DNA of 64,000 nt from Sequoia sempervirens (lineage: Eukaryota; Streptophyta; Pinopsida; Cupressales; Cupressaceae): contig VDFB02373365.1 in NCBI GenBank assembly GCA_007258455.2, forward strand, positions 225,646,194-225,710,193, given 5' to 3'. This document shows, in pieces, positions 31,232-42,245 of this stretch. The position numbers and the translations under genes were made by a program. The notes beneath the pieces were generated by a model. The model searched no databases. It had not been told where the DNA came from and saw only the letters and a list, made by a program, of their open reading frames with translations. How positions within the stretch are numbered: the first letter of the stretch is position 1; each line of letters opens with the position of its first letter.

Positions 31232-32789
31232 TGTTGCAGTGTTTTCATTGATGTCTATAGGGAGATTGTTGCACTGTGTTGTCATTTGTGTTGTCATTGA
31301 TGTCAAACTCTAGTTTGGTGTTGATAAATTATTTAAATTAGGGATATTTTTGCAATCTATAGTGTGGTGTTGATGAGAATGTGTTTATGGTATTGAGCAG
31401 GTGTTGCCGATGCAATTGGTTCACTTGGTTTCCAAGTGTTTTTGAGAAAATTTGAATAGAGAGTGTATAAGGTGATAGAGTTGTGTTTCATATTGTGATC
31501 TACATTTCTTCATGGTTAAATATGTACTTGTGTAGTTTGGATGAGATGATCAAAGGTGTTTAGTGGTGTTATATCCATATTTTTAGGTTTTTGATCATGT
31601 GGTAGTGGAAGATGTATCTAATAGTGTGTTGCTTATGAAGAAGGTTGTTTGGGAGAAATGGGATTGCTTTGCATTTATTCATGTTGAGGTTTCTTGTCGT
31701 ACGGATATGGGAACATGATAATATTGTTTGTATCTACCTTTCCCTAGAGTTTTTGGTGTTCAATTTATTTGCAAGGTTGGTTAGTGAGTTGCATGTTTGT
31801 GGAAATGTGGTTGGTTGCATAGGATGTTAAGTATTCTCAATTTCAAGTGGTTGTGGTAGTGATTTTGAATATTCTAATGGTGTTGGAATATTATGGGATG
31901 TTGTGTAGTGTTTATTTATGATCCATAGGGTGTTTCTAGACTTGGTGAAGAGTGAATTGATTGTTTGGTAGTGTTAATGTAGGTTTGGATGACATGGTGT
32001 GTTAGTGTTACTTGTGGATGTGCTTCATGGTTTAGGGAAGCATGGTGAATCATGTCAATGTAGATTTTTCTCTTGATTCACCCTTAGTGTGGCCTACCTT
32101 CACTTCTTTCCACCATGGAATTTTTTGGTGCTAACCTATTTGTTGGTTACACATTTGAGGTGCATACATTTCATTGAGGCTGACCTAGAGAGGTTGTTTG
32201 AGTTCATGGAGGATATATAAGAAAAGTTAATTGTTGGAGATGTGTGTGGTGTGTTGTGTGATGTGAAATAATATGTATGAGATCAAGTTTTTTGATCTTA
32301 AAGTGCAAGCTTAAATTCCTAAGGCTACCAAAAGTAGTGAGCAGAAGGTGTCCACATTTTTAGTGTACCTGAAGTTGCTAGAGGCAATGAGCCAAAGGTT
32401 GCAGATGGTGTAGAGTTGTTGTGGTGGATCTTCCTATTGATTTGAGGTAGTGAACCTCCTTATAGTAGTCTTCTTCTATTATGTTCTATTATGGACAGTG
32501 AATCCTTTTGGAAATGAGCCATTCTTTTCTTTTAGGTAGTGATCCCTTCTAGCAATGAGCCTATTATATTTGATGTTGTTATTCATATATATGTGAGTTA
32601 ATCCTCACTGTGGTTTTTCCCTAATTAGGTTTTTTCACTTAAATCCAGTGTTCTAATGTGTATGGTTGTTGATCATGTTGATGTGTTGATGTTTCACTTG
32701 TTTAAGTTCATGCTAATTCTTAATAAGGATTTGAATTTTCCAATGCATAACCGATTCACCCCCCTCTCAATTGTCCTGTGTGTCTAACA
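31232..32789 (+). repeat. 3' LTR of element A
   Basis: 1558 bp, TGTTGCAGTG…TGTGTCTAACA, aligned over its length with 3478-4985. Confidence 0.85.
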
Positions 32790-32891
32790 AATATCTCATA
32801 TTCCCACATTCACCTCTTTTGTTATAACTCCTACCGCAAAATTTGGTAATCATATTAAAGCTAGTTTGCCACTCACATTTGTGAATCCTAT
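32790..32891. other. Unassigned 102-bp gap between elements A and D
   Basis: No feature is seen. Its last five bases, CCTAT (32887-32891), would be the left TSD of element D; the partner is hidden because the right end of D is beyond element F. Confidence 0.4.
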
Positions 32892-33619
32892 TGCGTGAGG
32901 GGGAAAATCATTAGATGCAAACAAGATTAAATGTGCTTGAAATGAGAATCTAAGCTAAGATCAACCACACAAATCTAAGATCTAATCCTACACATACAAA
33001 ATGAAACTAAGCTATTGAAAACACATTAAGAAATCCTATGATTACCATACTGAATGCAAACAATAAGAAAAGTGTTTCCATCCTGTATCAGAGTGTATTT
33101 TACTGATGTTGGATTTTTCTTATCACTGTGAAGCCTCCATAGTTTGTGTGCAAAGCGTTGATGCTTGAATGGTTGGTTGATCGAAGAAAGGTTGAAGCTC
33201 TATCAATGGTGATCTTGACAGTACTTTGTTGCATAAGGTATGTTGATTCTCCAATCCTTTTTTGTGAGGAAAGTGGTTTGTTATATAGAAAATGAGATTT
33301 GAAATGGATGATCAAGATTCTATTGGAGAATATCTAGATCAATGGTCGAAAGGTGTTGAGAGGATTTAGACATGAGAAGATTGTGCAAAGTAAATTGCAC
33401 AATTTGTGTGATTGAGGAATAGATTGGAAAGTCAGGAATTACATTGATTAGTTAGGATTTAGATTAATCAATTAGGATTTAGATTGATTAGTCATGAGGA
33501 TTTAGATGGCTTAGTTAGGAGATTGATAGTTTAGTTAGCAAATAGATTGATTAGTCAATAAATTAGATTGCTCAGTCAACAATCGTAATTTGCTCAATCA
33601 AAAAGTGGGTGAGGAATAT

Positions 33620-34090
33620 GAATTAATTGATTTAATTAATTAATTCCTTTTTGGATTTGAATGTGCAAATAAAGTTTGACTTTGCAAACAAAGTTGCATT
33701 AGTTTGATTTGATTTTTGATAAATGATTTCAATAGTTTGATTTAATTATTCAAATTTTGGAGGGAAAGTGTGTTAATTAAATTATCATGATTTAATAATT
33801 TAATCAACTTAGGGGAATAAGGTGTTTTAGCGATGTAATTAAATAATTGACCTTATTTAATCAATCAAGATGAAATAAGACTAGATTAGGATTTTATTTA
33901 ATAAATGTAATTTGTTTAATTGGTCAAAATGATGAAAAAGTGAATTAATTAAATAATGTCATTTTATTTAATTAATAGAAAAATTAGGGCTTTTAGGAAT
34001 TCCTTAAATAAATGGAATTTATTTAATTCATTAGAAATGATAAAAAAGTGAATTAACTAAATAATGTTGTATTATTCAATTAATAGAGGA
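33620..34090. repeat. AT-palindrome array in the U3 of element D
   Basis: Inverted repeats of the AATTAAATAA…TTATTTAATT type, for example 33625-33652, 33838-33865, 33941-33979, 34003-34031 and 34050-34082. The partner LTR carries its own copies at 59685-60040. Confidence 0.8.
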
Positions 34091-34129
34091 ATTTAGGGTT
34101 TTGGATGCTATTTGATATTGTGTGATATT

Positions 34130-34362
34130 TCTGAGATGTTGTGGGATAATTCTGAAATGTTTTGAGATGATTCTAAGATGTTGTGGAGTGATTTTGAGAT
34201 GTTCCAAGATGTTTTCGAGAAGTTGTGAGATGTTGCAAGATGATTTTGAGATGTTGCAAGATGTTTCAGGATAATTCCAAGATGTTTTGAGACGTTTTGG
34301 GATGATTCTGAGATGTTTTGAGACATTTTGGGATGATTCTGAGATGTTTCAAGACATTATAG
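34130..34362. repeat. 21- and 31-bp tandem repeats in the LTR of D
   Basis: Units begin with TCTGAGATGTT or variants and end with GGGATGAT. The first few are 21 bp and later ones 31 bp, where an extra TTTTGAGACG piece is present. About eight to nine units occur. The minus-strand reading (repeated ESSQNIS-like peptides) is a by-product of the repeat. Confidence 0.82.
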
Positions 34363-34433
34363 GGTGTTGTTCGATGTTGTTTGATGTTGTTTAGGGTGTG
34401 TGATAGGTGTTAGGCCAATTTTACATCTCTACA

Positions 34434-34446
34434 TTTTTCCCCTCTT
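34434..34446 (-). other. Polypurine tract of element D
   Basis: The plus-strand TTTTCCCCTCTTT reads AAAGAGGGGAAAA on the minus strand immediately before the LTR start TGTAGAGATG. It is nearly the same as the PPT of B. Confidence 0.85.
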
Positions 34447-35318
34447 TGATACAAAGTATTGGTTGCTTTGTTTCAAAGATTCTATTTTTAAGATCAAGTT
34501 TTTGAAAAAAAATTATGCCCCAATGTCCAGTGGAATGATGGTAGGACTCTTTACTGCCCCCTTGAGAGATTGGCCAAAAAAAATTAGGTTTGAGGTCAAG
34601 CTCATGACACCAATGGAAAATTTAACTGTATAAAAACTAAAAACCACCTACACCATTGCAAAGATCATGAAATTCTACCCCATTTAAAAAAAAAAATCAC
34701 CAAAAAATACTTTCGTATGGCCAAGATATGGTCATTTGAAGATAGGGTAAAATAAGTCCTGATTACTAGTCAATAGCGAAGTTTTGATGATTTCAGAGTA
34801 CTTGACCTTAAGACACTCACCCTTGCTATAAAACCTTGTCTTTGACTTAAAACCTTGCATTTGTTTGATGTTTTCACTATTTCCTCACACTTTCTAAAGA
34901 ACCTCACCCTTGTTTCCTTTCCCTTGACCTAAAACCTAGCACTTGCCTAAAAATCTTGCTTTTGCTTGCTGTTTTCTGAGCATCTAATCAAAACCCTTGC
35001 ATTTGACTTTTCCTCTTGCATTTGATTTTAGCATTTGCTATAAACCATGGCATGTGTTTGTTTGTCATCCTAAATTCCATTTTCATCATGTTTTGTGTTG
35101 TTTTATGTTACTTTACATGTTTAGAGTGAAACCCCAACTTTGTGGGTTAAACTGATTACAATTGGGCCTCAAACCACCATAGCTAAGGGAGAGACGTCCT
35201 TGACACCTATTTGATTTGATTACCCATTTTAGTGTATTAGAGCAAGAATTTCTTGATGTTGTTTGACTATATTATATTTGCTATATGCCTCCTATCAGGA
35301 CTCACAATGATGATGACC
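34447..35318. other. Noncoding stretch between PPT and PMD ORF in D
   Basis: No ORF of note. From 34800 to 35050 the motif CTTGCATTTG and relatives (CCTTGC, GCATTTG, GCACTTGCC) occur repeatedly. The reverse complement, CAAATGCAAG/GCAAGTGC, is repeated in the leader of D at 56600-56850 and 58670-58840. The stretch would be the 5' region of the antisense ORF. Confidence 0.5.
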
Positions 35319-36760
35319 ACACTCGTGGAGTGGTGGCATTCAAATACTTCCTCATTTCATTTTCCTATAAGAGAGGTGACTATTACACTTGAGGATGTTT
35401 AGAGGATACTTCACCTTCCTATTCATGGTGAGCTTGTTACATATCATTCTCAATATGGTACTCGTTCCATGCGGTAGGTTTTGGGTGCTAGATATTTGGA
35501 GCTATGCCAGTTAGAGATTGATTTATCAGAGTTTTATGGTAGTGCAAATCTTATTTCACTTGTCCTATGTGGTTTGATTTCAGAACTAGTTGTTCCTAAT
35601 GGGAGAGGTTGATAGTTTCTTGTGGGTTGAGGTGTATGTATTGAGTATGCATGAGCATGGGATGAGGTATACTTGGGGTGCGTGTCTTCTTGCTCACATG
35701 TACAGAGATATGCATGAGGTTGTGTATTAGGGTGGGAAATCTATTTCTACAAGTGTTTTTCTTTTGCATGTTTGGGTGTGGGAGCACATTTTTGTTGCTC
35801 AATCTGACAGGATACAAGATCGTTCTCCTAATGACCTATACTCCTATCGTTATGGGGATTTCACACACTATACCTTGCCTAGGTATCTTCCTTATATGCA
35901 TCAATTTTTTGATGAGATACCAGGTTTTGTGTGGACACCTTATATGGGTTGTGAGGCATGGCTAAAAGATTTAGATCATCTTGTTTACTATCAATAGACC
36001 CATTGGTTGATTGGTCATTCTTATTTTGTGCTAAAGTGGTATTTTCTAGACCGAGTATGTTGCCAGTTTGGAGAGAGACAAGGTTGAGTTCCTGATGCTT
36101 ATGAGGCTTGTTTTGGTCAGACCACTAGGGAGGTCCATGTATGGGTTCTTCAAGAAAATATAGATATTGTTGTTGCTGAGTTTAGAGCACTTGACCATGT
36201 TGGTTGGGGTTGGCTGGTTGGTTTAGTAGATCCAAGTACTTCTCTTGATTATGATGAGTGGTGGGCACAGTGTAAGCCATTGAGACTCACCGATCTTGAG
36301 GGTGATCCTGCTTTGGGAAGAGCATGTATTATGGGTTGTCATGGGAAGTGATAGCGCATTGAGGTTCTTACAAAGTAGTTGGATAGGGCCTGGCGTGATG
36401 GGGCATTAGGTGGTTAAGATGAGCACATGCCATAGGCATAGGGTCATAGATAGGTTCTAGGTCCTCCTCCACCACTTAAGGATGGAGATATATTATTAGC
36501 TCAGATGACTGCTGCCAGAGATGCAAAGATAGTGTGATGACAAGTTGTAGAGGCATAGGTAGACATTTTGAGGGTTGAGCAAGATAGCGAGAGTAGTCAA
36601 TGGCATGTTGTAGAGGCTCAAGTATAGTTGCTTATGGTAGAGAGAGATACTCTTAGGTCAGAGCATGATAGTATGTGAGCTGAGTGAGATCAGTTTCTAT
36701 AGATGTCTACTTATTATCAGACCTTATATGATGTTATTGTTCTGAGGGTTGCTTGACATC
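35319..36760 (+). pseudogene. Antisense PMD-domain ORF of element D (broken)
   Basis: The domain opens with LVEWWHSNTSSFHFP, IREVTITLEDV, a stop in place of the Trp found in B, then RILHLPIHGELVTYH. After a frameshift, 35764-36350 forms a second block: VWVWEHIFVAQSDRIQ, GFVWTPYMGCEAWLKD, HWLIGHSYFVLKWYFLDRV, ending at a TGA near 36350. The tail, with stops, contains a Gln/Glu-rich coiled-coil-like part ending YYQTLYDVIVLRVA, comparable to YYRQAYHDTV in B. About 45 N-terminal residues visible in B appear to be missing. The product is a PMD protein of unknown role, encoded opposite to gag-pol. Confidence 0.82.
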
Positions 36761-38240
36761 CACGATTTGGAGAGCCTAGTGCTGTGAGTGATGGTGGTCG
36801 TGGTGGTGGGGCAAGTGATCAATCTGTTAGATAGACAAATCCTTTTGGTGACCCACAACCTAGTCTGCAGGGTTTTGTCCTTCTTGTCAAGGTCTTACTT
36901 TTTTACCTGATATTCATGTTGTTTATTGATCAAAGGGATATTATAGAAATGTGTTTTGTATATATATATTTATTGGCCTAGTCGAAGCATCATATATATG
37001 TTATGATTTTGTATGACCCTATCACACGTGTTTCACTGAGGATGATGCACTTATGAAATTTTCTCTTTTGATGATGATATATATATGAGATATACCTTCT
37101 TTGATTCAACCTCGTTTTATGCTTATGTGATGACGATATATGATGATGTATGTTTTTGATGTATGCATATGAGATGGTGGATGAATCATACTTGTCACAT
37201 ATGATGTTGTGATATATGATGTTTATGTGGTGTTGATATATGATGGATGAATTCCACATACATGATACATGATGGTTTTTTTGCTTTATTATCATCATGA
37301 TGTGCATTAACAACATTGTAGATGGAAGATGGATAATGGTACAAATGATATTGCTATGCAGGATTAATGTTAGTTAGAAGAAATATTATGATGATAGATA
37401 GAAATTTGATGTTGTTAGTAGTTGATGATGTTGCTTTCTCTTTTCTTGGAGGCTTCGTAGTTTGAAAAACCCTATTTGATGTAGTAAATAGATATGATGC
37501 ACCAGGGTATTAATGACCAAGGTGACTTTGTATCTATTATGTGGAATTTGACTCTACAAACATGGAGTATTCTTGCTCATACTAGACATATGAAAAACCC
37601 TGCTAGAGTGTATGGGTGAGAAGCTTTAAAAGATGTCAAACCAGTAACACAAGAGGTATTAAGAACCTAACATGCCACTACTACACGAAATGCCCCAAAA
37701 TGACTTCCACACATAGAACAAAGCAAGTATTCACCATGGTAGTATAGCAAAAATATCCACAAACAACAAATCTAAATGATGCTCAATTTTCCCCCATTCC
37801 TTCTTCTATAAATCCTTATGGAAATCCTTGAGAGATCCTAGGAGTGAGTTAATAAATCATAAAAAATAAGACTAACAAAAAGATAGAAACAAATTTGGCA
37901 TATCACTTTCCATATTTGTTTGAGGTTTCAAGACTATTATCTATTGTTGATCATGTCTATCATAGGAATGGATCCTTTAAGGCATATCTTAGGATGTTGT
38001 TGGTGAATTGTAAAAAAGATAGGTAGGTGATACTTGGCTTTGTTTTAGTTTGTTAATAGTTAGAGCTTTTGCAATTGTTTTCTTGAAAGGTATAGTTATT
38101 GATGTTTGCTTTGTTTGTTTGTTTGTTTTGTCAAAGGATGATTGCGATGATTTGTTTAATATGGATGAAGTTTTATTGCGTCTTTTGAGGATGGGATGGG
38201 TCTTCTTTTTTATTTTCTTATTTTTTTATGAGGCTATTTT
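36761..38240. other. Noncoding region of D between convergent units
   Basis: Low-complexity ATGATG/ATATATG sequence fills 36960-37330. A block at 37540-37765 aligns with 11055-11290 of element B. Otherwise I see nothing coding here. Confidence 0.6.
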
Positions 38241-38249
38241 TTGTTGTTT

Positions 38250-38540
38250 TCACGGGACTAACCTAGGGCCTCAAGGGCTCATCAAATATAAGCCTTTCCT
38301 ACATTGTACACACAGAGGCTCATAGTTCGCTTGGTTTGAGTGTTTTTTGGCCTTTTCTATTTTGTGAATGTTTTTGGATTTTGGATTTTTTGACTATGTT
38401 TTTGGATTTGGTATTTTTTGACTAAGTTGAAAATAAAGCATGTTGGAAACCTAAGGGGACTGACCTAGGGTCTCAGGAGCTGTAAGCCTTTCCTATGTTG
38501 TACACGTATAGACCACGTAGTTTGACCTTTTGACTCAAAA
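38250..38540. repeat. Two copies of the CCTAGGG…motif in D
   Basis: Copy 1 at 38255-38335 has GACTAACCTAGGGCCTCAAGG, AAGCCTTTCCTACATTGTAC and ACAGAGGCTCATAGTTCGC. Copy 2 at 38458-38530 has GACTGACCTAGGGTCTCAGG, AAGCCTTTCCTATGTTGTAC and TAGACCACGTAGTTTGAC. They match the two copies in element B in order and spacing relative to pol. Confidence 0.75.
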
Positions 38541-38944
38541 AGCATAAATTGTTTTTCAATAAACAACATCAATAATCTGGATTGATATTCCACTTCTATG
38601 TCTAGAGGATATGTTGTGGGAAATCTACTTGAACTAGCTATGAGGTTCAAGAAAATGTCGATATCTTAAACTATTTGAGTGAAGGAATAACCCAACGATG
38701 TTTTTTTTTATGTTTTCATATGTTTTTGTCTTTTGTTGTTTTCTGATGTTTTTGATTTTTTGGTTTTATGACCATGATAGGATGGTAAAGATATAACCCA
38801 TGACCAACTTTCGGAAGTTGCTCCTAGTTGGAGACGAAATGACTTTCCTTAATTAGTGACAAGCCATGGTTGGATACATGTTTTATTATGAAATGGATGG
38901 GTGGATGTCATGGATAGTATTGATAGATAATGATGAAATTTTTA

Positions 38945-39035
38945 TTCAAACATAGTGCCTGTTTGCTAGGTTTGCACTATGGTACCTGTTCTAGGAGTGC
39001 CACAATGTGGTTTTCACTCAAAGAACATTTTATTT
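38945..39035. other. Conserved hairpin-like block downstream of pol (D)
   Basis: Contains GTGCCTGTTTGCTAGGTTTG, GGTACCTGTTCTAGGAGTGCC and AATGTGGTTTTCACTCAAAG. The order matches 12575-12660 in element B, and AGTG/CACT arms can pair in both. Confidence 0.65.
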
Positions 39036-39119
39036 CTTTTTACTATTTTTTTTTTGTATTTTACCCTTTTTCTATTTTTTTGGATTTTTACCCTCTTTCC
39101 TAGGGTATACTAGTGTGCT

Positions 39120-39518
39120 TCATGTGTAGAACTTCTTGAGGTGGCTATTGTTCAATCGTTCAACTAAGGGTTCTCCTTTAGGAGTAGCTAACTAATATAT
39201 CCCAGAGTCGTAGCTCATTGTGACGACGAATGGGCCTAACCAGTTGGGTTCAAATTTTCCTTTGTCATCTTGATTTAGTTGTACCTTCTAATTCTCTTTG
39301 AGGACTAAGTCACCAAATTGAAAGTTCTTGTCCTTGATCCTTTTTTTCATAGTTTTATTTGAGCTAATTCTGATAAACCTAAAGATGGTTTAATGTGCTG
39401 AAACACTTTTCATCTAGGAGCTCTAATTCATTTAATTTGTCTACCCTATATTCTTTGTTGCTTACCATGCCTTTATTGAGACTCGCAATGAGCGGATTTT
39501 GACCTAGATAGGTAAGAG
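39120..39518 (-). pseudogene. Element D integrase, C-terminal part
   Basis: After the insertion of E, the integrase resumes with NKEYRVDKLNELELLDE and runs with many stops to NNSHLKKFYT and a TGA at 39120-39122. The end HLKKFY is the same as in element B. The last five bases before E (AAGAG, 39514-39518) form the left TSD of E. Confidence 0.8.
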
Positions 39519-40759
39519 TGTTGGATGTTATGATTGTGTTGCTAATGTGTGGTTGTCATTGATGTCAATACTATTGGCATTAATGTCTTAGAGGTTGTAT
39601 ATGTCAAGGATATTGAGAAAATTGTAATGAAATAAGTTGCAAGTTATCAATTGTGAAGTGAAGTGAAGTTTTTCGGTGAGTTTAGTATGTTGATGATTAG
39701 AGGTTGTGGATTAAAGGGTTTCTTGTCGAGTATATCTAGTTTATCCACATTGATTTTTAGAGATCCATGTGAATATTTGATTGAGTTATGAAGATTTCTA
39801 TTCTGATAGTTTTTCTATTGCTTTAGTTAGTGTTTCTGAATGAAGATGATGTGATTTTAGTTAGTTCAATTGTTGCAGATGCTTCTTTGGTGATTCATGA
39901 TGTTTTTGGATGTTTCTAGATTGTGCTCTATCTATGTTGCACATTCACATTGGTCATTGTACCCGTGATTCAAGACTTTCTCTTACGTGTTCATATTTTT
40001 CATGTTCTTGGCCGATGAGGTGTTGAAGCATGTTGTGGATCTTCGTGGACTAATTTTTGGAGGTGTTTTCATGTTTGAGAATTTTATTTTGGGTCTTCAC
40101 TATTTTGTGGCCGATCTTGGTTGATTCACATTAATAATCTTTAATGTTTTAGGTCGACAGTTTGTATTCATTTTATTATTTTTATTGAGGTTGACATGTA
40201 GTGATGTAATTTCTTGTTGTAGATATATCTAAGTGATTGTTTATACCATTTGAAGGCATGAGTATGCGAAGTGTGCAAGTCCTATGTGTGAATAATGTTC
40301 AAATATTTCAAAGGAAGAAACAGAGTGTGAATAAATGTTCATGTGCTTAACCGGAGCTATAATCAGGCATTAGCAGATGCTATTTTTCTCAGTTCAATTC
40401 TTGCAGATGTAATTCATATCTTTTGTAAGACAGTGTGTCTTCCTTGAGTAGTAAGCCTTTTGTAATTGAGCAGTGAGCTCTAGGTAGTGCACTTGAATGC
40501 ATGTGCATTCCCCATTCATATTTCCTTATACTTTTAATAGGGTATAATCTTTTGGACTGACCTCCACCGTGGTTTTTCCCCTAATAGGGTTTCCACGTAA
40601 AAAATCTTGGTGTTATGCTTTTTTTTTATGTGTTGTTGATTTATGCTTTCATGGTTATTAATCAGATCTGAGAATAAGCATAATAAGTTGAATAAGTTTG
40701 AAATTTTGTGACAACTGATTCAACCCCCCTCTCAATTGTCTGCCCTTGTGTTGCCAACA
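39519..40759 (+). repeat. 5' LTR of element E
   Basis: 1241 bp, TGTTGGATGTTATG…GTTGCCAACA. Close match to the 3' LTR. Confidence 0.92.
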
Positions 40760-40761
40760 AT

Positions 40762-40773
40762 TGGTATTAGAGC
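40762..40773 (+). other. PBS of element E (tRNA-iMet type)
   Basis: TGGTATTAGAGC, two bases after the LTR, one C-to-T change from the canonical copia PBS. Element A has the same change. Confidence 0.85.
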
Positions 40774-40814
40774 AGGTTCCTTGGAAGAAGTTTAACAGCT
40801 TGAGGTGATCCGGG

Positions 40815-41705
40815 ATGGCAACATACAAGAAGGATACTCTAATATTTGATGGAAAAAATTACTCTCTGTGGAAGACTCGGATGGAGTGTCATCTAAGATG
40901 CATTGGTGAAGCCTACTAGAGCATTACATGTAATAGGTATGTTATTCCTCAGAATGGTCCTACTACTACTGTTGAGATTAGGGATGTTGAGTACAATATC
41001 AGGGCTAAGGAAGCATTGTTGAGTGCTTTGACTGATTCCAATATGACAAATGTTATGGATCTGAAGATTGCTTATGAGATCTAGAAAAAGTTGGAAACTT
41101 TGTATGAAGGTGATGCTAATGTGAAGATTGCTAAGTTACAAAGTTTGAAAGGGAAATATGAAATGTTGGGAATGGGTGATGATGAGAACATTAATACTTT
41201 CATGCAAAGAGTGAATGAACTTGTGTGTGGTATTAGATGTGTTGGTGGACAGATGGAAGAATCAGAAATTGTTGCTAAAGTGTGTAGATCCTTGCTTGTT
41301 GCATACAAAGTCAAAGCTACTACTATTGAAGAGCTTCAGACTATAACAAATGTAACTAGAGACATCTTGATTGGTAAGCTTACTACTTTTGAGTTGAGTG
41401 AATTTTGTGATGCTCTTCCTAAGATAGAATCTGCATTCAAAGCTACTACTTCCAGAAGAGATAAATAGAGATATGATCTGAGAGAAATTTCTAGAAAGGT
41501 ATTCAAATATGAGGAGGAAATGAGAGAGATTGAAGAAGAGGAGAGAAAGTTAGAGGAGCTTGAAGCACTTGTTGTCAAGAGAGAAGCCAGAGGAGAAGGT
41601 AAGTATAAAGGAAAATTTCCTATTAAATGTTTTTCTTGCAATTAGATAGGTCATTTTGCATCAAGGTTTCCAGAAAGAGTCCCTAAGCCAAGACATAACA
41701 AGCCT
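40815..41705 (+). pseudogene. Element E gag
   Basis: Starts MATYKKDTLIFDGKNYSLW, the typical copia gag opening (F-D-G-x-N-Y-x-x-W). A 125-codon open stretch at 41091-41468 carries LYEGDANVKIAKLQSLKGKY, ENINTFMQRVNELVCGI and the helix-rich UBN2-like core. A Glu-rich coiled coil (REIEEEERKLEELEAL) precedes the zinc knuckle, which is broken: CFSCN, a stop, IGHFASRFP, with the last Cys replaced by Phe. Stops occur near 40918, 41083, 41466 and 41645. The EI-stop-KK at 41083 replaces Trp. Confidence 0.85.
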
Positions 41706-42245
41706 ATATTTCAAAGAAAGTGTATTATGCTACTGATGAAGGTATGAAAAATGATGAATCTGATAAAGGGAATGCAAGTGAAGATGAATGGGTATTTATT
41801 GCTATTAAGGAAAATGATCCAACCCCTACTGAGTTTGTTAGTTGCTCAAATGTGGAGAAATCTATAGCGGCCAGAGTTGAAGAGAAAGATGGATGGGTGA
41901 TTGACAGTGGATGCTCTCATCACATGACAGGTGATAAAAGCAAGTTTGTGAGCTTGGAAAAGTATGATGGTGGTGTTGTAAGATTTGGTGATGACAAAGC
42001 TGGTGTAATCCATGGCAGAGGATCCATTTCTCTTTATGGTAAGAATAATACTAATGATGTTCTTTATGTCGAAGGTTTGAAGCATAATCTCTTAAGTGTT
42101 AGAAAGATGGTTGACAAGGGATATAATCTTTAATTCAAGAATGGAAAATGTAAAATATTTGGGAGTTATGGAAATGTGATTGCTTCAGGTACAAAAAAAA
42201 ATGGTAACATCTTTCACTTGAATGCTACTGGTAAAAGTTGTTTTA
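41706..42245 (+). pseudogene. Element E protease and start of pre-integrase
   Basis: Between 41720 and 42133 the frame is open. GWVIDSGCSHHMTGDKSKF holds the catalytic D-S-G, followed by GGVVRFGDDKAG and LYVEGLKHNLLSV. After one stop (CAA-like codon to TAA) the text runs IASGTKKNGNIFHLNATGKS and then NSQVDE at about 42250, where copia proteins normally continue with the W-H-x-R-x-G-H zinc-finger module. That module is absent. Confidence 0.87.

Larger units (their letters stand above)
3478..32789 (+). mobile_element. Element A: old Ty1/copia retrotransposon split by element B
   Basis: The two LTRs (3478-4985 and 31232-32789) are recognisably similar, roughly 80% by eye over the parts I compared. 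A PBS follows the first and a purine tract precedes the second. Between them, in copia order, lie gag, protease, integrase, reverse transcriptase and RNase H, all broken by stops and frameshifts. Gag is interrupted at 5776/27488 by element B. The flanking 5-mers GACAT (3473-3477) and AATAT (32790-32794) agree at 3 of 5 positions and differ only by transitions, so they may be a decayed target duplication. This is the outermost and oldest layer of the nest. Confidence 0.88.
32892..34433 (-). repeat. 3' LTR of element D (complete)
   Basis: 1542 bp, plus-strand ends TGCGTGAGGGGG and CATCTCTACA. The first ~1080 bp align closely with 58980-60045. The last 450 bp, the U3 start on the minus strand, have no partner in the window. 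Confidence 0.9.
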
